Assembly: GCA_943370385.1 (NCBI GenBank)
Contig: CALRQT020000015.1
Coordinates: 1-64,000, forward strand
Origin: BAIKAL-G1 sp943370385
Lineage (GTDB): Bacteria; Cyanobacteriota; Cyanobacteriia; PCC-6307; Cyanobiaceae
DNA: 64,000 nt
Direction of reading: 5' to 3'
The notes beneath the pieces were generated by a model. That model saw nothing but the letters and a program-made list of their open reading frames with translations. It did not search any database and was not told the origin of the DNA. How positions within the stretch are numbered: position 1 is the stretch's first letter; each line of letters starts with the position of its first letter. Below are positions 43,912 to 53,189 of the stretch, piece after piece. Both the position numbers and the translations under genes were made by a program.

Positions 43912-44987
43912 CAGGGGCTCTGCGCGTCCGGCCCCTGTTCTAACCAGCGGCGCTGGCGCCAAGGATCCACCAAGCCGCGGGCCAGATCGAGGGCCTGGCG
44001 GCGCAGGTCGGCCTGCTCGCGCAGGGGCGCCCCCCGGGCTTCGGCCTCGATCAGCAGGGGCTGGAGCAGGCTGCGGGCCCTGCCGCCAAAGGCGACCCCT
44101 GCGGCGCCGGAGTCCGGGGGAAGCAAGGCCAGGCTCGCTCCATTCGTGCCCCCCGCCAGCTGCAGGGGGCCCGGCGGTGCCCAGGGGCGCACCGCCTGCA
44201 GCAGGGCCACCGCCGCCCGGGCGGTGCCCACGCCCACATCGCCACTCATGGGCCGGCCATCGAGCTGCCAGAGGGGCCGCAGACCCGCCTGACGCAGCAG
44301 GCCGAAGCGCTGCCAGAGCTCGGCGGCCAGCTGCCTGGCGCTGGCGGGCCCGGGCCCGTCGTGCTCCAGCCCGCAACTCACCGCCAGGCGCCGCAGGGGC
44401 ACGCCACTGGCCAGCACCTGCTGCAGGCGGGCCGCAAAGGCCTCGCCACGACCGATGCGGGTATGGATCTCCACCGCGTCGGGGCGCAGCTCGGCCAGCA
44501 GGGCGGGCACGGCGGCGGCGCTGAGCACGGTCTGGTGCTCGCCAATCAGGCCCAGGGGACAGGCGGGCCGGCAACGGCCACAGCCGTAGCAGCGATCGGC
44601 CTCCACCCCGCCCGCGGCGCCGATGGCCAGGGCCGGACAGACCCGCTGACAGGGCCTGGGGCAATCCGACGGACAAAGGCGCGGATCGAAGCTGGCCTTG
44701 CGGAAATGGGGGTCATCGCCATCGCTCAGGCTGACCATCAACCAGGGGGGTTGGCAATCCCGGGCCTGGTCCTTGAGCTGGGGCTGCCGTTGGCTTTGGG
44801 CCTCGGCCCAGGCCATGCCGCGCCGCGCCGCGGCAACCGCCGCCGGATCGGCCGCCACATCAATGCAGTCAACGCCCACCAGGCTGTAGAGGGCGCACAG
44901 GTCTTCGATCGCCGCCAGGTCGTGGTTGCTGGCTCCGCAGATCAACTTGACCCACCGGCCCCGGGCCAGGGCCAGCTCCGGCGCCAT
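43911..44987 (-). CDS. ldpA: light-dependent period protein LdpA, Fe-S
   Basis: The 358-residue protein carries two 4Fe-4S motifs near residues 103-140: CPSDCPRPCQRVCP and CYGCGRCRPACP. It starts ELALARGRWVKLICGASNHD, typical of LdpA. In S. elongatus LdpA senses redox state and feeds light information to the KaiABC clock. ATG 44987 is used, 5 bp behind the ndhN stop. With ndhN upstream and the R3H/AAA gene overlapping downstream, it lies in a coupled operon. Confidence 0.9.
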
Positions 44988-44992
44988 CCGGC

Positions 44993-45451
44993 TCAGGCGG
45001 CGACCTGATCGAGCGGTTGCCAGCGCAGGGCCCGGGCACCCCCCATCTCCACAACCACCTTCAGGCGCCGATCGCGCTGGGTGAATTCCACCAGGGAGGC
45101 CCGTTCGGCGGCGGAGAGCACCTGACCTTCGAGCAACCACAGCAGCATCGGCTGGGGGCTCTCCAACAGGGCACCCAACTGGGGCATCACCCGCTGAATC
45201 TCACCGACGGCGGCGCTGCGGCCGACACTCTGGTGGCCCAGGTGGGGCGGGCGAATGCCGTGGGATTGGAACAGAAAGGCCTCCAAATCGCCCAGCCCCC
45301 GAGCCGAGGCCATCTGGGCGCGGTAGCCGGCGGCCCGCAGACGCCGCAGCAACCGCGTTTCCGATCCCCCTTCTAGGGGGACGTAGAGGGCCAGGGCACC
45401 GGAGCGCTCGAGATCCCGACGAAAACCGCGGCCGGTGAGCAGCAGGGGCAT
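44993..45451 (-). CDS. ndhN: NAD(P)H-quinone oxidoreductase subunit N
   Basis: The 152-residue peripheral subunit of the cyanobacterial NDH-1 complex. It begins MPLLLTGRGFRRDLERSGAL and has ALYVPLEGGSETRLLRRLRA, the standard NdhN N-terminus, then YRAQMASARGLGDLEAFLFQ and ending WQPLDQVAA. Longer in-frame starts exist upstream, but 45451 gives the family length. It heads ndhN-ldpA-R3H/AAA. Confidence 0.93.
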   Translation of the reverse strand: MPLLLTGRGFRRDLERSGALALYVPLEGGSETRLLRRLRAAGYRAQMASARGLGDLEAFLFQSHGIRPPHLGHQSVGRSAAVGEIQRVMPQLGALLESPQPMLLWLLEGQVLSAAERASLVEFTQRDRRLKVVVEMGGARALRWQPLDQVAA

Positions 45452-45942
45452 GCGGAGGTCGACGGGGCAGATCCACCCACTTTGCCAGCAGCCTTCCGGT
45501 TGTGGGGAGTACGGGCTGCAGGTCTGGACCGCGGCAGCCGTTGGCCCCAGCCCGGTTATCGGGCCGAGAGAAGGGTGTCGGTCCATGGGGTACATTGATT
45601 GCTTGTGCTACTGCCTGTGCCCGTCCGCTAGCCGGGCCTCCAGCGCATTGCACAGGGTTGCCCTTGGGGGCAACTCCCTCGGCCAGTGCCATGGAATCGG
45701 CTCTTCGGAGCTGGCGCCATCGCCGGGAAACTGCTTCTCACGCTGCTGGGCTGGTTCATTCCAACCCAACCAAGCAGCCCGGATGAGTAAGTCCCAGCCT
45801 GCTGCTTCGAGCGTCGCTAGCGCCTTCAGGGAGCCACCCCGGTGGTCCTCTCCAGCCTGCCTCGATCGAACCAGCTTCACCTCAGGGACGACCGAACCGG
45901 TCCTTTCCCTAGGTGGTCCTGCTGGCGTTTGTTCAGAGTTCT
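45452..45942. other. divergent intergenic region ndhN / ribosomal cluster
   Basis: A 491-bp gap with no credible gene. It must contain the leftward ndhN promoter and the rightward S10-cluster promoter and leader. Two small hairpins were seen: GCCCG/CGGGC at 45550-45564 and GTTGCC/GGCAAC at 45657-45674. The long leader before rplC could host autoregulation by a ribosomal protein. No clear -35/-10 pair could be fixed. Confidence 0.5.
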
Positions 45943-46590
45943 ATGTCCATCGGCATCCTTGGGAAGAAATTGGGCATGTCCCAATTCTTCGACGACACAG
46001 GCAAATCCATCCCGGTCACCGTGATCGAGGCGGGTCCCTGCCGCATTACCCAGCTCAAGTCCACCAGCACCGACGGCTATACCGCCGTGCAGCTGGGCTT
46101 CGGTGACATTCGCGAAAAGCTCGTGAATAAGCCGGCTGCGGGCCACCTGGCCAAGTCAGGTGACGAGCCCCTGCGCCACCTGCGCGAATACCGCGTTGAC
46201 AGCGTGGAGGGCCTCTCCCTGGGCAGCAGCATCACCGTCTCCGACTTTGAAGCCGGCCAGAAGGTTGATGTGAGCGGCGACACCATGGGACGCGGTTTTG
46301 CGGGCCTGCAGAAGCGCCACGGCTTCAGCCGGGGCCCCATGAGCCACGGTTCGAAGAACCACCGCGAACCGGGTTCGATCGGTGCGGGCACGACCCCCGG
46401 TCGCGTCTACCCCGGTAAGCGCATGGCCGGCCGCTACGGCGGCAAGCAAATCACCACCAAGGGCCTGGTCATCCTCAAGGTGGACACCGAACGCAACCTG
46501 CTGGTGGTGAAGGGCTCGGTACCGGGGAAACCCGGCTCCCTGCTCAACATCCTCCCCGCCAAACGGGTTGGCTTCAAAGCCGCGAATTGA
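45943..46590 (+). CDS. rplC: 50S ribosomal protein L3
   Basis: The 215-residue protein begins MSIGILGKKLGMSQFFDDTG and contains GHLAKSGDEPLRHLREYRVD and the loop GFSRGPMSHGSKNHREPGSI that reaches the peptidyl-transferase centre. It is the first gene of the cluster here: rpsJ is not upstream, as in other cyanobacteria where it lies with tuf. The ATG at 45943 is the family start. Confidence 0.97.
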   Translation: MSIGILGKKLGMSQFFDDTGKSIPVTVIEAGPCRITQLKSTSTDGYTAVQLGFGDIREKLVNKPAAGHLAKSGDEPLRHLREYRVDSVEGLSLGSSITVSDFEAGQKVDVSGDTMGRGFAGLQKRHGFSRGPMSHGSKNHREPGSIGAGTTPGRVYPGKRMAGRYGGKQITTKGLVILKVDTERNLLVVKGSVPGKPGSLLNILPAKRVGFKAAN

Positions 46591-46608
46591 GGAGGACGTA
46601 AGTAAGCC

Positions 46609-47244
46609 ATGGTCAACTGTGTCGTCCGCGATTGGCAGGGAAAGGAAGCCGGTAAGGCCAGCCTTGATCTGAAAGTCGCCAAGGAAACAACTGCCAACGC
46701 CCTGGTGCATCGCGCCATCGTTCGGCAACTCGCCAATGCCCGCCAGGGCACGGCCAGCACGCTCACCCGGGCCGAAGTGGCCGGTGGTGGCCGCAAGCCC
46801 TACAAGCAGAAAGGCACCGGTCGCGCCCGCCAGGGCTCGATCCGCACCCCCCTTCGCCCCGGCGGTGGTGTGGTGTTCGGTCCCAAACCCCGCAGCTACA
46901 CCCTGGGGATGAACCGCAAGGAACGTCGCCTGGCCCTGCGCACGGCCCTGATGAGCCGCAGCGCAGACCTGGTGGTGGTGAAGGGTTTTGCCGAGGGTCT
47001 CAGCGCTCCCAAAACCAAGGAAATCATCGCTGGCCTGGGCCGTCTCGGCATTGCCGATGGCGCCAAGGTGCTGGTGGTGCTCGATAGCCCCAGCGATGTG
47101 GTGCGCCTCTCGGTGCGCAACCTCGAGAAGGTGAAACTGATCGCCGCCGATCAGCTCAACGTGTTCGACCTGCTCCACGCCAGTTCGCTGGTGGTGAGCG
47201 AAGAGGCACTCGCGAAGATTCAGGAGGTCTACGGCGATGACTGA
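46609..47244 (+). CDS. rplD: 50S ribosomal protein L4
   Basis: The 211-residue protein contains the L4 tunnel loop GGGRKPYKQKGTGRARQGSI and RTPLRPGGGVVFGPKPRSYT. It follows rplC by 18 bp behind a good ribosome site (GGAGG) and overlaps rplW by 8 bp. L4 autoregulates S10 operons in enterobacteria; whether this happens here is not visible. Confidence 0.97.
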   Translation: MVNCVVRDWQGKEAGKASLDLKVAKETTANALVHRAIVRQLANARQGTASTLTRAEVAGGGRKPYKQKGTGRARQGSIRTPLRPGGGVVFGPKPRSYTLGMNRKERRLALRTALMSRSADLVVVKGFAEGLSAPKTKEIIAGLGRLGIADGAKVLVVLDSPSDVVRLSVRNLEKVKLIAADQLNVFDLLHASSLVVSEEALAKIQEVYGDD

Positions 47245-47539
47245 ACGTTTTGCAGGCCGGCTTGCGGATGTGATCCGCCGGCCCCTGATCACCGAGAAGG
47301 CCACCCGGGCCATTGAGCAGAACCAGTACACCTTCGAGGTGGACCACCGGGCTGCCAAACCCGACATCAAGGCCGCCGTTGAACAACTGTTCGACGTCAA
47401 GGTCGTCGGCATCAGCACCATGAATCCGCCGCGCCGCAGCCGTCGCGTCGGCCGTTTCGCCGGCAAGCGCGCCCAGGTGAAAAAGGCCGTGGTGCGCCTG
47501 GCCGTGGGCAACGCCATCCAGCTCTTCCCCGAGGCCTGA
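47237..47539 (+). CDS. rplW: 50S ribosomal protein L23
   Basis: The 100-residue protein has RLADVIRRPLITEKATRAIE and NQYTFEVDHRAAKPDIKAAV, the exit-tunnel protein that binds trigger factor and SRP. It overlaps the end of rplD (ATGACTGA) and precedes rplB by 15 bp. Confidence 0.96.
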   Translation: MTERFAGRLADVIRRPLITEKATRAIEQNQYTFEVDHRAAKPDIKAAVEQLFDVKVVGISTMNPPRRSRRVGRFAGKRAQVKKAVVRLAVGNAIQLFPEA

Positions 47540-47554
47540 GGGGTCTGAACCGAC

Positions 47555-48418
47555 ATGGGAATCCGTAAGTACCGCCCAATTACCCCAGGCACCCGCACCC
47601 GGGTCGCCAGCGACTTCAGTGAAGTCACTGAGCGCCGTCCGGAACGCAGCCTGGTGGTGGCCAAACACCGCCGTAAGGGCCGCAACAACCGCGGTGTGAT
47701 CACTTGCCGTCACCGAGGTGGCGGCCACAAGCGCCTCTATCGCATCGTCGACTTCCGTCGCGACAAGCTCGGTGTGGTGGCCCGCGTCGCCGCGATCCAC
47801 TACGACCCGCACCGCAACGCCCGACTGGCCCTGCTCTTCTACGCCGACGGCGAGAAGCGATACATCCTGGCCCCCGCCGGCATCGCCGTCGGCCAAACCG
47901 TGGTGTCCGGTCCCGAGTCCCCGATCGAGAACGGCAATGCCCTGCCCCTCTCGGCCATCCCCCTGGGCTCCAACGTCCACAACGTGGAGCTCTACGCCGG
48001 CCGCGGCGGCCAGATGGTGCGCACCGCCGGCGCCAGCGCCCAGGTGATGGCCAAAGAGGGCGATTACGTCGCCCTCAAGTTGCCCTCCACCGAGGTGCGC
48101 CTGGTGCGCCGTGAGTGCTACGCCACCCTGGGCGAAGTGGGCAACGCCGAGGTGCGCAACACCAGCCTCGGCAAGGCCGGCCGCAAGCGCTGGCTCGGAC
48201 GCCGCCCCGAAGTGCGCGGCAGTGTGATGAACCCCTGCGATCACCCCCACGGTGGTGGCGAGGGTCGGGCACCGATCGGTCGGTCGGGTCCCGTCACCCC
48301 CTGGGGCAAACCGGCCCTGGGCTACAAGACCCGTAAGCGGAACAAACCCAGCAATCGGTTTGTGCTCCGGAAACGTCGCCGCACCTCCAAGCGGAGCCGT
48401 GGCGGACGCGATTCCTGA
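47555..48418 (+). CDS. rplB: 50S ribosomal protein L2
   Basis: The 287-residue protein has L2 motifs GRNNRGVITCRHRGGGHKRL and the C-terminal VMNPCDHPHGGGEGRAPIGR, with the His that lies near the peptidyl-transferase centre. Length and position are normal. Confidence 0.98.
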   Translation: MGIRKYRPITPGTRTRVASDFSEVTERRPERSLVVAKHRRKGRNNRGVITCRHRGGGHKRLYRIVDFRRDKLGVVARVAAIHYDPHRNARLALLFYADGEKRYILAPAGIAVGQTVVSGPESPIENGNALPLSAIPLGSNVHNVELYAGRGGQMVRTAGASAQVMAKEGDYVALKLPSTEVRLVRRECYATLGEVGNAEVRNTSLGKAGRKRWLGRRPEVRGSVMNPCDHPHGGGEGRAPIGRSGPVTPWGKPALGYKTRKRNKPSNRFVLRKRRRTSKRSRGGRDS

Positions 48419-48453
48419 TGAACCACACCGCTTTGCTTTTCGCTTAAACCGCC

Positions 48454-48729
48454 ATGGGACGTTCACTCAAAAAAGGTCCGTTTGTTGCCGACAGCCTGCT
48501 TCGCAAGGTTGAGAAGCAAAACGCCGCCGAAGACAAATCCGTCATCAAGACCTGGTCGCGGGCTTCCACGATCCTGCCGATGATGATCGGACACACCATT
48601 GCCGTTCACAACGGCAAGGCCCATGTCCCCGTCTACGTGACGGAACAGATGGTGGGCCACAAACTCGGGGAATTCGCGCCAACGCGCACCTTCCGAGGCC
48701 ACATCAAGGACAAGAAAGGAGGTCGCTAG
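48454..48729 (+). CDS. rpsS: 30S ribosomal protein S19
   Basis: The 91-residue protein starts MGRSLKKGPFVADSLLRKVE and contains MIGHTIAVHNGKAHVPVYVT, the S13/S19 head interface. It follows rplB by 35 bp and precedes rplV by 3 bp. Confidence 0.97.
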   Translation: MGRSLKKGPFVADSLLRKVEKQNAAEDKSVIKTWSRASTILPMMIGHTIAVHNGKAHVPVYVTEQMVGHKLGEFAPTRTFRGHIKDKKGGR

Positions 48730-48732
48730 GAC

Positions 48733-49086
48733 ATGGCCAACCCATCCCCCACCCAGGCACTCGCCCACGGGCGCTTCATCCGAGGCTCCGTGTCGAAGGT
48801 GCGTCGCGTGCTCGACCAGATCCGTGGTCGGACCTATCGGGACGCCCTGATCATGCTGGAGTTCATGCCCTACCGCTCCACCGGACCCATCACCAAGGTG
48901 CTGCGTTCGGCCGTGGCCAACGCTGAGCACAACCTGGGTCTGGATCCGTCCTCCCTGGTGATCACCACCGCCAGCGCCGACATGGGTCCGTCCCTGAAGC
49001 GCTTCCGGCCCCGCGCCCAGGGTCGCGCCTACGCGATCAAGAAACAGACCTGCCACATCAGCATTGCTGTGGCTCCTTCCGCCTGA
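48733..49086 (+). CDS. rplV: 50S ribosomal protein L22
   Basis: The 117-residue protein contains ALAHGRFIRGSVSKVRRVLD and the loop with GPSLKRFRPRAQGRAYAIKK that lines the exit tunnel (macrolide region). It is tightly packed behind rpsS. Confidence 0.96.
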   Translation: MANPSPTQALAHGRFIRGSVSKVRRVLDQIRGRTYRDALIMLEFMPYRSTGPITKVLRSAVANAEHNLGLDPSSLVITTASADMGPSLKRFRPRAQGRAYAIKKQTCHISIAVAPSA

Positions 49087-49105
49087 CCCCCGAGGACACC
49101 GACCG

Positions 49106-49834
49106 ATGGGACACAAGATCCATCCAACCGGACTGCGCCTGGGGATCACCCAGGAACACCGGTCCCGCTGGTACGCCCCCAGCAAAACGTATCCGACCCT
49201 CCTCCAGGAGGACGACCGGATCCGCAAGTTCATCCACAAGAAATACGGCGCCGCTGGCATCAGCGACGTGCTGATCGCCCGCAAGGCCGACCAGCTTGAG
49301 GTGGAACTCAAAACCGCACGCCCCGGCGTGCTTGTCGGCCGCCAAGGCACCGGCATTGAGGACCTCCGCACCGGCATCCAAACGACCATCGGCGATCGCA
49401 ACCGTCAGGTGCGCATCAACGTGGTCGAAGTGGAGCGCGTCGACGCCGACGCCTTCCTGCTGGCCGAGTACATCGCCCAGCAACTGGAAAAGCGGGTGGC
49501 CTTCCGACGGGTCATGCGCATGACCGTGCAGCGGGCCCAACGGGCTGGCGTGCTCGGCCTCAAGATCCAGGTGAGCGGTCGCCTCAACGGCGCCGAGATC
49601 GCCCGGACCGAATGGACCCGCGAAGGTCGCGTTCCCCTGCATACTCTGCGGGCCGACATCGACTACGCGACCAAGGTGGCCACCACCACCTACGGCGTCC
49701 TGGGCATCAAGGTCTGGGTGTTTAAGGGCGAAGTGCTGCCAGGGCAATCCGACAAGCAGCCGGTGGGTGTTTCACCCAAGCGGCGCGCGAATCGGCGGCC
49801 CCAACAGTTCGAAGACCGCTCCAACGAGGAGTGA
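49106..49834 (+). CDS. rpsC: 30S ribosomal protein S3
   Basis: The 242-residue protein begins MGHKIHPTGLRLGITQEHRS and has the KH domain (GVLVGRQGTGIEDLRTGIQT) and the C-terminal S3 domain (MRMTVQRAQRAGVLGLKIQV). The ATG at 49106 is the standard start; earlier in-frame codons overlap rplV and are not used. Confidence 0.97.
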   Translation: MGHKIHPTGLRLGITQEHRSRWYAPSKTYPTLLQEDDRIRKFIHKKYGAAGISDVLIARKADQLEVELKTARPGVLVGRQGTGIEDLRTGIQTTIGDRNRQVRINVVEVERVDADAFLLAEYIAQQLEKRVAFRRVMRMTVQRAQRAGVLGLKIQVSGRLNGAEIARTEWTREGRVPLHTLRADIDYATKVATTTYGVLGIKVWVFKGEVLPGQSDKQPVGVSPKRRANRRPQQFEDRSNEE

Positions 49835-49850
49835 TCAGGAAATCTGAACC

Positions 49851-50327
49851 ATGCTGAGTCCTAAAAGAGTCAATTTCCGCAAACAGCAGCGGGGCCGCAT
49901 GCGCGGTGTCGCCACCCGGGGCAACACGATTGCCTTCGGTGAGTTTGCACTTCAGGCCCAGGAATGTGGCTGGATCACCTCCCGCCAGATTGAGGCCAGC
50001 CGTCGGGCCATGACCCGCCATATCAAGCGGGGCGGCCAGATCTGGATCCGGATCTTCCCGGACAAGCCCGTCACCATGCGCCCGGCCGAAACCCGGATGG
50101 GCTCTGGTAAGGGCAACCCGGAGTTCTGGGTGGCCGTGATCAAGCCCGGTCGCATCCTCTTTGAGATGGGTGGTGCCGAACTCACCCCCGAAGTCGCCAA
50201 GGAGGCCATGCGCCTGGCCCAGTTCAAACTGCCGATCAAGACCAAGTTCCTGAGCCTGGCCGACCAAGCTCCCTCTGGCGCTGCCGTCAAGGCCAGCCCA
50301 GAACCCGCCGTCACCGTGGAGTCCTGA
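49851..50327 (+). CDS. rplP: 50S ribosomal protein L16
   Basis: The 158-residue protein starts MLSPKRVNFRKQQRGRMRGV and contains MTRHIKRGGQIWIRIFPDKP and ETRMGSGKGNPEFWVAVIKP, near the A site. A ~20-residue tail after the conserved core (SLADQAPSGAAVKASPEPAV) is longer than usual. Confidence 0.97.
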   Translation: MLSPKRVNFRKQQRGRMRGVATRGNTIAFGEFALQAQECGWITSRQIEASRRAMTRHIKRGGQIWIRIFPDKPVTMRPAETRMGSGKGNPEFWVAVIKPGRILFEMGGAELTPEVAKEAMRLAQFKLPIKTKFLSLADQAPSGAAVKASPEPAVTVES

Positions 50328-50329
50328 CC

Positions 50330-50542
50330 ATGGCCCGTCCCGACATCGCCGAGGCCCGCAAGCTCACCGACGGCGAGATCAATGACCAGATCGACGGCAT
50401 CCGCCGCGAGCTGTTCACCTTGCGCTTCGAGCAGGCCACCCGCCGGCTCGAAAAACCCCACCGTTTCAAAGCTGCCCGCATCCGGCTGGCCCAATTGATG
50501 ACGGTGAAAACGGAGCGCAGCCGCGCCACCGTCGCCTCCTGA
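50330..50542 (+). CDS. rpmC: 50S ribosomal protein L29
   Basis: The 70-residue two-helix protein: IAEARKLTDGEINDQIDGIR and LFTLRFEQATRRLEKPHRFK. It is packed 2 bp behind rplP. Confidence 0.95.
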   Translation: MARPDIAEARKLTDGEINDQIDGIRRELFTLRFEQATRRLEKPHRFKAARIRLAQLMTVKTERSRATVAS

Positions 50543-50559
50543 ACCCCCACTGAAACGCC

Positions 50560-50811
50560 ATGGCACTCAAGGAAAGGGTCGGCACCGTCGTCAGCGACAA
50601 GATGGAAAAAACGGTGGTGGTGGCGGTCGAAAACCGCTTCCCCCATCCCATCTATCAAAAGACCGTCAGCCGCACCACCCGCTACAAAGCCCACGACGAG
50701 GAGAATTCCTGCCGCGTGGGTGACCGGGTTCGCATCACCGAAACCCGTCCCCTCAGCCGCACCAAACGTTGGGCCGTGGCTGAGATCCTGTCCCCATCCA
50801 GCGCCAGCTGA
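50560..50811 (+). CDS. rpsQ: 30S ribosomal protein S17
   Basis: The 83-residue OB-fold protein: MALKERVGTVVSDKMEKTVV, RFPHPIYQKTVSRTTRYKAH, then VGDRVRITETRPLSRTKRW. Family length. Confidence 0.96.
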   Translation: MALKERVGTVVSDKMEKTVVVAVENRFPHPIYQKTVSRTTRYKAHDEENSCRVGDRVRITETRPLSRTKRWAVAEILSPSSAS

Positions 50812-50824
50812 GGAGTCCCTACCG

Positions 50825-51190
50825 ATGATTCAGCAGGAAACCTACTTAAACGTCGCTGATAACAGCGGCGCTAAGCGCATCCAATGCATCCGGGTGCTCG
50901 GCACCAACCGGCGCTATGCCCACGTCGGTGACGTGATCGTGGCCGCCGTCAAAGACGCCATGCCCAACATGGGCGTCAAGAAGTCCGATGTGGTCAAGGC
51001 CGTTGTGGTGCGCACCCGCGCCACCCTGCGCCGCGACACCGGCAACTCGATCCGGTTTGACGACAACGCCGCCGTGATCCTGGGCAACGACAACAACCCC
51101 AAGGGCACCCGCGTGTTCGGTCCCGTCGCCCGTGAACTGCGGGAGCGGAACTTCACCAAGATCGTGTCCCTCGCTCCCGAGGTGATCTGA
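50825..51190 (+). CDS. rplN: 50S ribosomal protein L14
   Basis: The 121-residue protein starts MIQQETYLNVADNSGAKRIQ and contains RFDDNAAVILGNDNNPKGTR with RVFGPVARELRE near the end. ATG 50825 follows a GAGGAG-like site (TGAGGAGT). Confidence 0.97.
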   Translation: MIQQETYLNVADNSGAKRIQCIRVLGTNRRYAHVGDVIVAAVKDAMPNMGVKKSDVVKAVVVRTRATLRRDTGNSIRFDDNAAVILGNDNNPKGTRVFGPVARELRERNFTKIVSLAPEVI

Positions 51191-51192
51191 CC

Positions 51193-51549
51193 ATGGCAAC
51201 CGCAACCCCCCAGGCCAAGCCCACCACGCGCATCAAGATGCGCGTCAAAAAGGGCGACACCGTCCAAGTGATCAGCGGCAAGGACAAGGGCAAGACCGGT
51301 GAGGTCCTGCGCACCCTGCCCACGGAAAACCGGGTGATCGTGCAGGGCATCAACCTGCGCACCCGCCATGTCAAGCCAACGCAAGAAGGTGAGACAGGCC
51401 GCATCGTCACCGAGGAAGCCTCGCTGCACGCCTCCAATGTGATGTTGTATTCCACCGATAAAAAGGTGGCCAGCCGCGTCGAGATCGTTGTCAACCCAGA
51501 CGGCACCAAACAGCGCCGCCTCAAGAAAACCGGTGAACTGCTCCCTTGA
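51193..51549 (+). CDS. rplX: 50S ribosomal protein L24
   Basis: The 118-residue protein with the KOW motif KKGDTVQVISGKDKGKTGEV and INLRTRHVKPTQEGETGRIV. It initiates 50S assembly. It is followed by a 92-bp spacer before rplE, the longest gap in this part of the cluster. Confidence 0.95.
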   Translation: MATATPQAKPTTRIKMRVKKGDTVQVISGKDKGKTGEVLRTLPTENRVIVQGINLRTRHVKPTQEGETGRIVTEEASLHASNVMLYSTDKKVASRVEIVVNPDGTKQRRLKKTGELLP

Positions 51550-51641
51550 GCAGCCCCCGCGTTTTGTCCCATTCCCCATCCCCTGACCCGATCCCGTCCG
51601 CCTTCTGACAACGCCCAGAAGCGCACCCCCTTCCCCCCGCC

Positions 51642-52181
51642 ATGTCCCTCAAACAGAGCTATCGGGAGACGATCCAGCCCAAGTTGCTGAAAGATCTCAA
51701 TCTCTCGAACGTCCACGAAGTCCCGAAGGTGCTCAAGGTCACCATCAACCGGGGCCTAGGTGAGGCCGCCCAGAACGCCAAGGCGCTCGAGGCCTCGATC
51801 CAGGAAATCGCCACGATCACCGGCCAAAAGGCCCTGGTGACCCGGGCGAAGAAAGCCATCGCCGGTTTCAAGATCCGTGCCGGCATGCCCATCGGCGTTG
51901 CTGTCACCCTTCGCGGCGACCGCATGTATGCCTTCCTGGAGCGCCTGATCAACCTGGCCCTGCCCCGCATCCGTGACTTCCGCGGCGTCAGCCCGAAAAG
52001 CTTTGACGGCCGGGGGAACTACACCCTGGGTGTCCGCGAGCAAATCATCTTTCCGGAGATCTCCTTCGACAAGATTGACGCCATCCGGGGCATGGACATC
52101 ACCATCGTGACCAGTGCCCGTAACGACGAAGAGGGCCGGGCCCTCCTCCGCGAGATGGGAATGCCGTTCCGCAGCAACTGA
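51642..52181 (+). CDS. rplE: 50S ribosomal protein L5
   Basis: The 179-residue 5S-rRNA-binding protein: NVHEVPKVLKVTINRGLGEA, TGQKALVTRAKKAIAGFKIR, and FDKIDAIRGMDITIVTSARN. rpsN (S14) is not found between it and rpsH, where many bacteria have it. Confidence 0.97.
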   Translation: MSLKQSYRETIQPKLLKDLNLSNVHEVPKVLKVTINRGLGEAAQNAKALEASIQEIATITGQKALVTRAKKAIAGFKIRAGMPIGVAVTLRGDRMYAFLERLINLALPRIRDFRGVSPKSFDGRGNYTLGVREQIIFPEISFDKIDAIRGMDITIVTSARNDEEGRALLREMGMPFRSN

Positions 52182-52201
52182 GCCCTCCTCGGACCCGACC
52201 C

Positions 52202-52603
52202 ATGGCCAACCACGACCCAATTTCAGACATGCTCACTCGCATTCGCAATGCGAGTGAGAAGCGCCACCAGACCACCAAGGTGCCTGCCTCGCGCATGGCC
52301 CGCAGCATTGCCAAAGTGCTGCAGCAGGAGGGATTCATCAGCGACATCTCCGAAGAAGGAGAAGGCGTGCTGACCACCCTCGTGCTTGGTCTCAAGTACA
52401 GCGGCAAACACCGCCTGCCGACCATCCGTTCCGTGCAACGGGTGAGCAAGCCCGGGCTGCGGATTTACAAGAACACCCGCCAGCTCCCCAAAGTGCTGGG
52501 CGGTCTCGGTGTTGCCATCATCTCCACCTCCAAAGGTGTGATGAGCGACCGTGACGCCCGCAAGCAGGGCGTGGGCGGCGAAGTGCTCTGCTACGTCTAC
52601 TGA
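52202..52603 (+). CDS. rpsH: 30S ribosomal protein S8
   Basis: The 133-residue protein: ANHDPISDMLTRIRNASEKR, then SKPGLRIYKNTRQLPKVLGG and the family end GVMSDRDARKQGVGGEVLCY. In E. coli S8 represses the spc operon; no target structure was identified here. Confidence 0.97.
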   Translation: MANHDPISDMLTRIRNASEKRHQTTKVPASRMARSIAKVLQQEGFISDISEEGEGVLTTLVLGLKYSGKHRLPTIRSVQRVSKPGLRIYKNTRQLPKVLGGLGVAIISTSKGVMSDRDARKQGVGGEVLCYVY

Positions 52604-52617
52604 TCTGGGAGGTTTCC

Positions 52618-53157
52618 ATGTCTCGTATTGGTAAAGCACCAATTTCTGTTCCCGATAAGGTCAGCGTCAGCCTCAACGGCCTCGCTGTCACCGTGAAGGG
52701 CCCCAAAGGGGAATTAAGCCGCACACTGCCCGAAGGCGTGAGCGTTGCCCAGGACGGCAACACCATCGTGGTGAGCCCGACTAGCAGCAACCGCCGCTCG
52801 CGCGAGCGCCATGGCCTCTGCCGCACCCTCGTGGCCAACATGGTCGAAGGGGTGAGCCAGGGCTTCACCCGCAAGCTCGAGATCGTCGGCGTGGGCTACC
52901 GCGCCGCCCTTCAGGGCAAAAAGCTGGTGGTGAGCGCCGGTTACAGCCATCAGGTCGAGATGGATCCCCCCGCCGGCATCACCTTCGCCGTCGATGGCAA
53001 CACCACGGTGTTGGTGTCTGGCGCCGACAAGGAGATCGTGGGCAACGAAGCCGCCAAGGTGCGGGCCATTCGTCCCCCTGAGCCCTACAAGGGCAAGGGC
53101 ATCAAGTACGAAGGCGAGAAGATTCTCCGCAAAGCCGGCAAGACCGGTAAGAAATGA
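52618..53157 (+). CDS. rplF: 50S ribosomal protein L6
   Basis: The 179-residue two-domain protein: MSRIGKAPISVPDKVSVSLN, VKGPKGELSRTLPEGVSVAQ, VGVGYRAALQGKKLVVSAGY, and the GTPase-centre motif PPEPYKGKGIKYEGEKI near the end. A normal family member. Confidence 0.97.
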   Translation: MSRIGKAPISVPDKVSVSLNGLAVTVKGPKGELSRTLPEGVSVAQDGNTIVVSPTSSNRRSRERHGLCRTLVANMVEGVSQGFTRKLEIVGVGYRAALQGKKLVVSAGYSHQVEMDPPAGITFAVDGNTTVLVSGADKEIVGNEAAKVRAIRPPEPYKGKGIKYEGEKILRKAGKTGKK

Positions 53158-53189
53158 GATCTGCCTGATCGCCGTTACCCTGCATCCCC

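Noticed and set aside
43912..44676. Upstream extension of the R3H/AAA gene over ldpA
   Set aside because: The frame is open far into ldpA, but that part has only low-complexity Arg/Ala/Gly sequence; the coupled ATG at 43911 is the natural limit.
47156..48466. 436-codon frame antisense to rplW-rplB-rpsS
   Set aside because: Crosses three certain ribosomal genes. It exists only because stop codons are rare on the reverse strand at this GC content.
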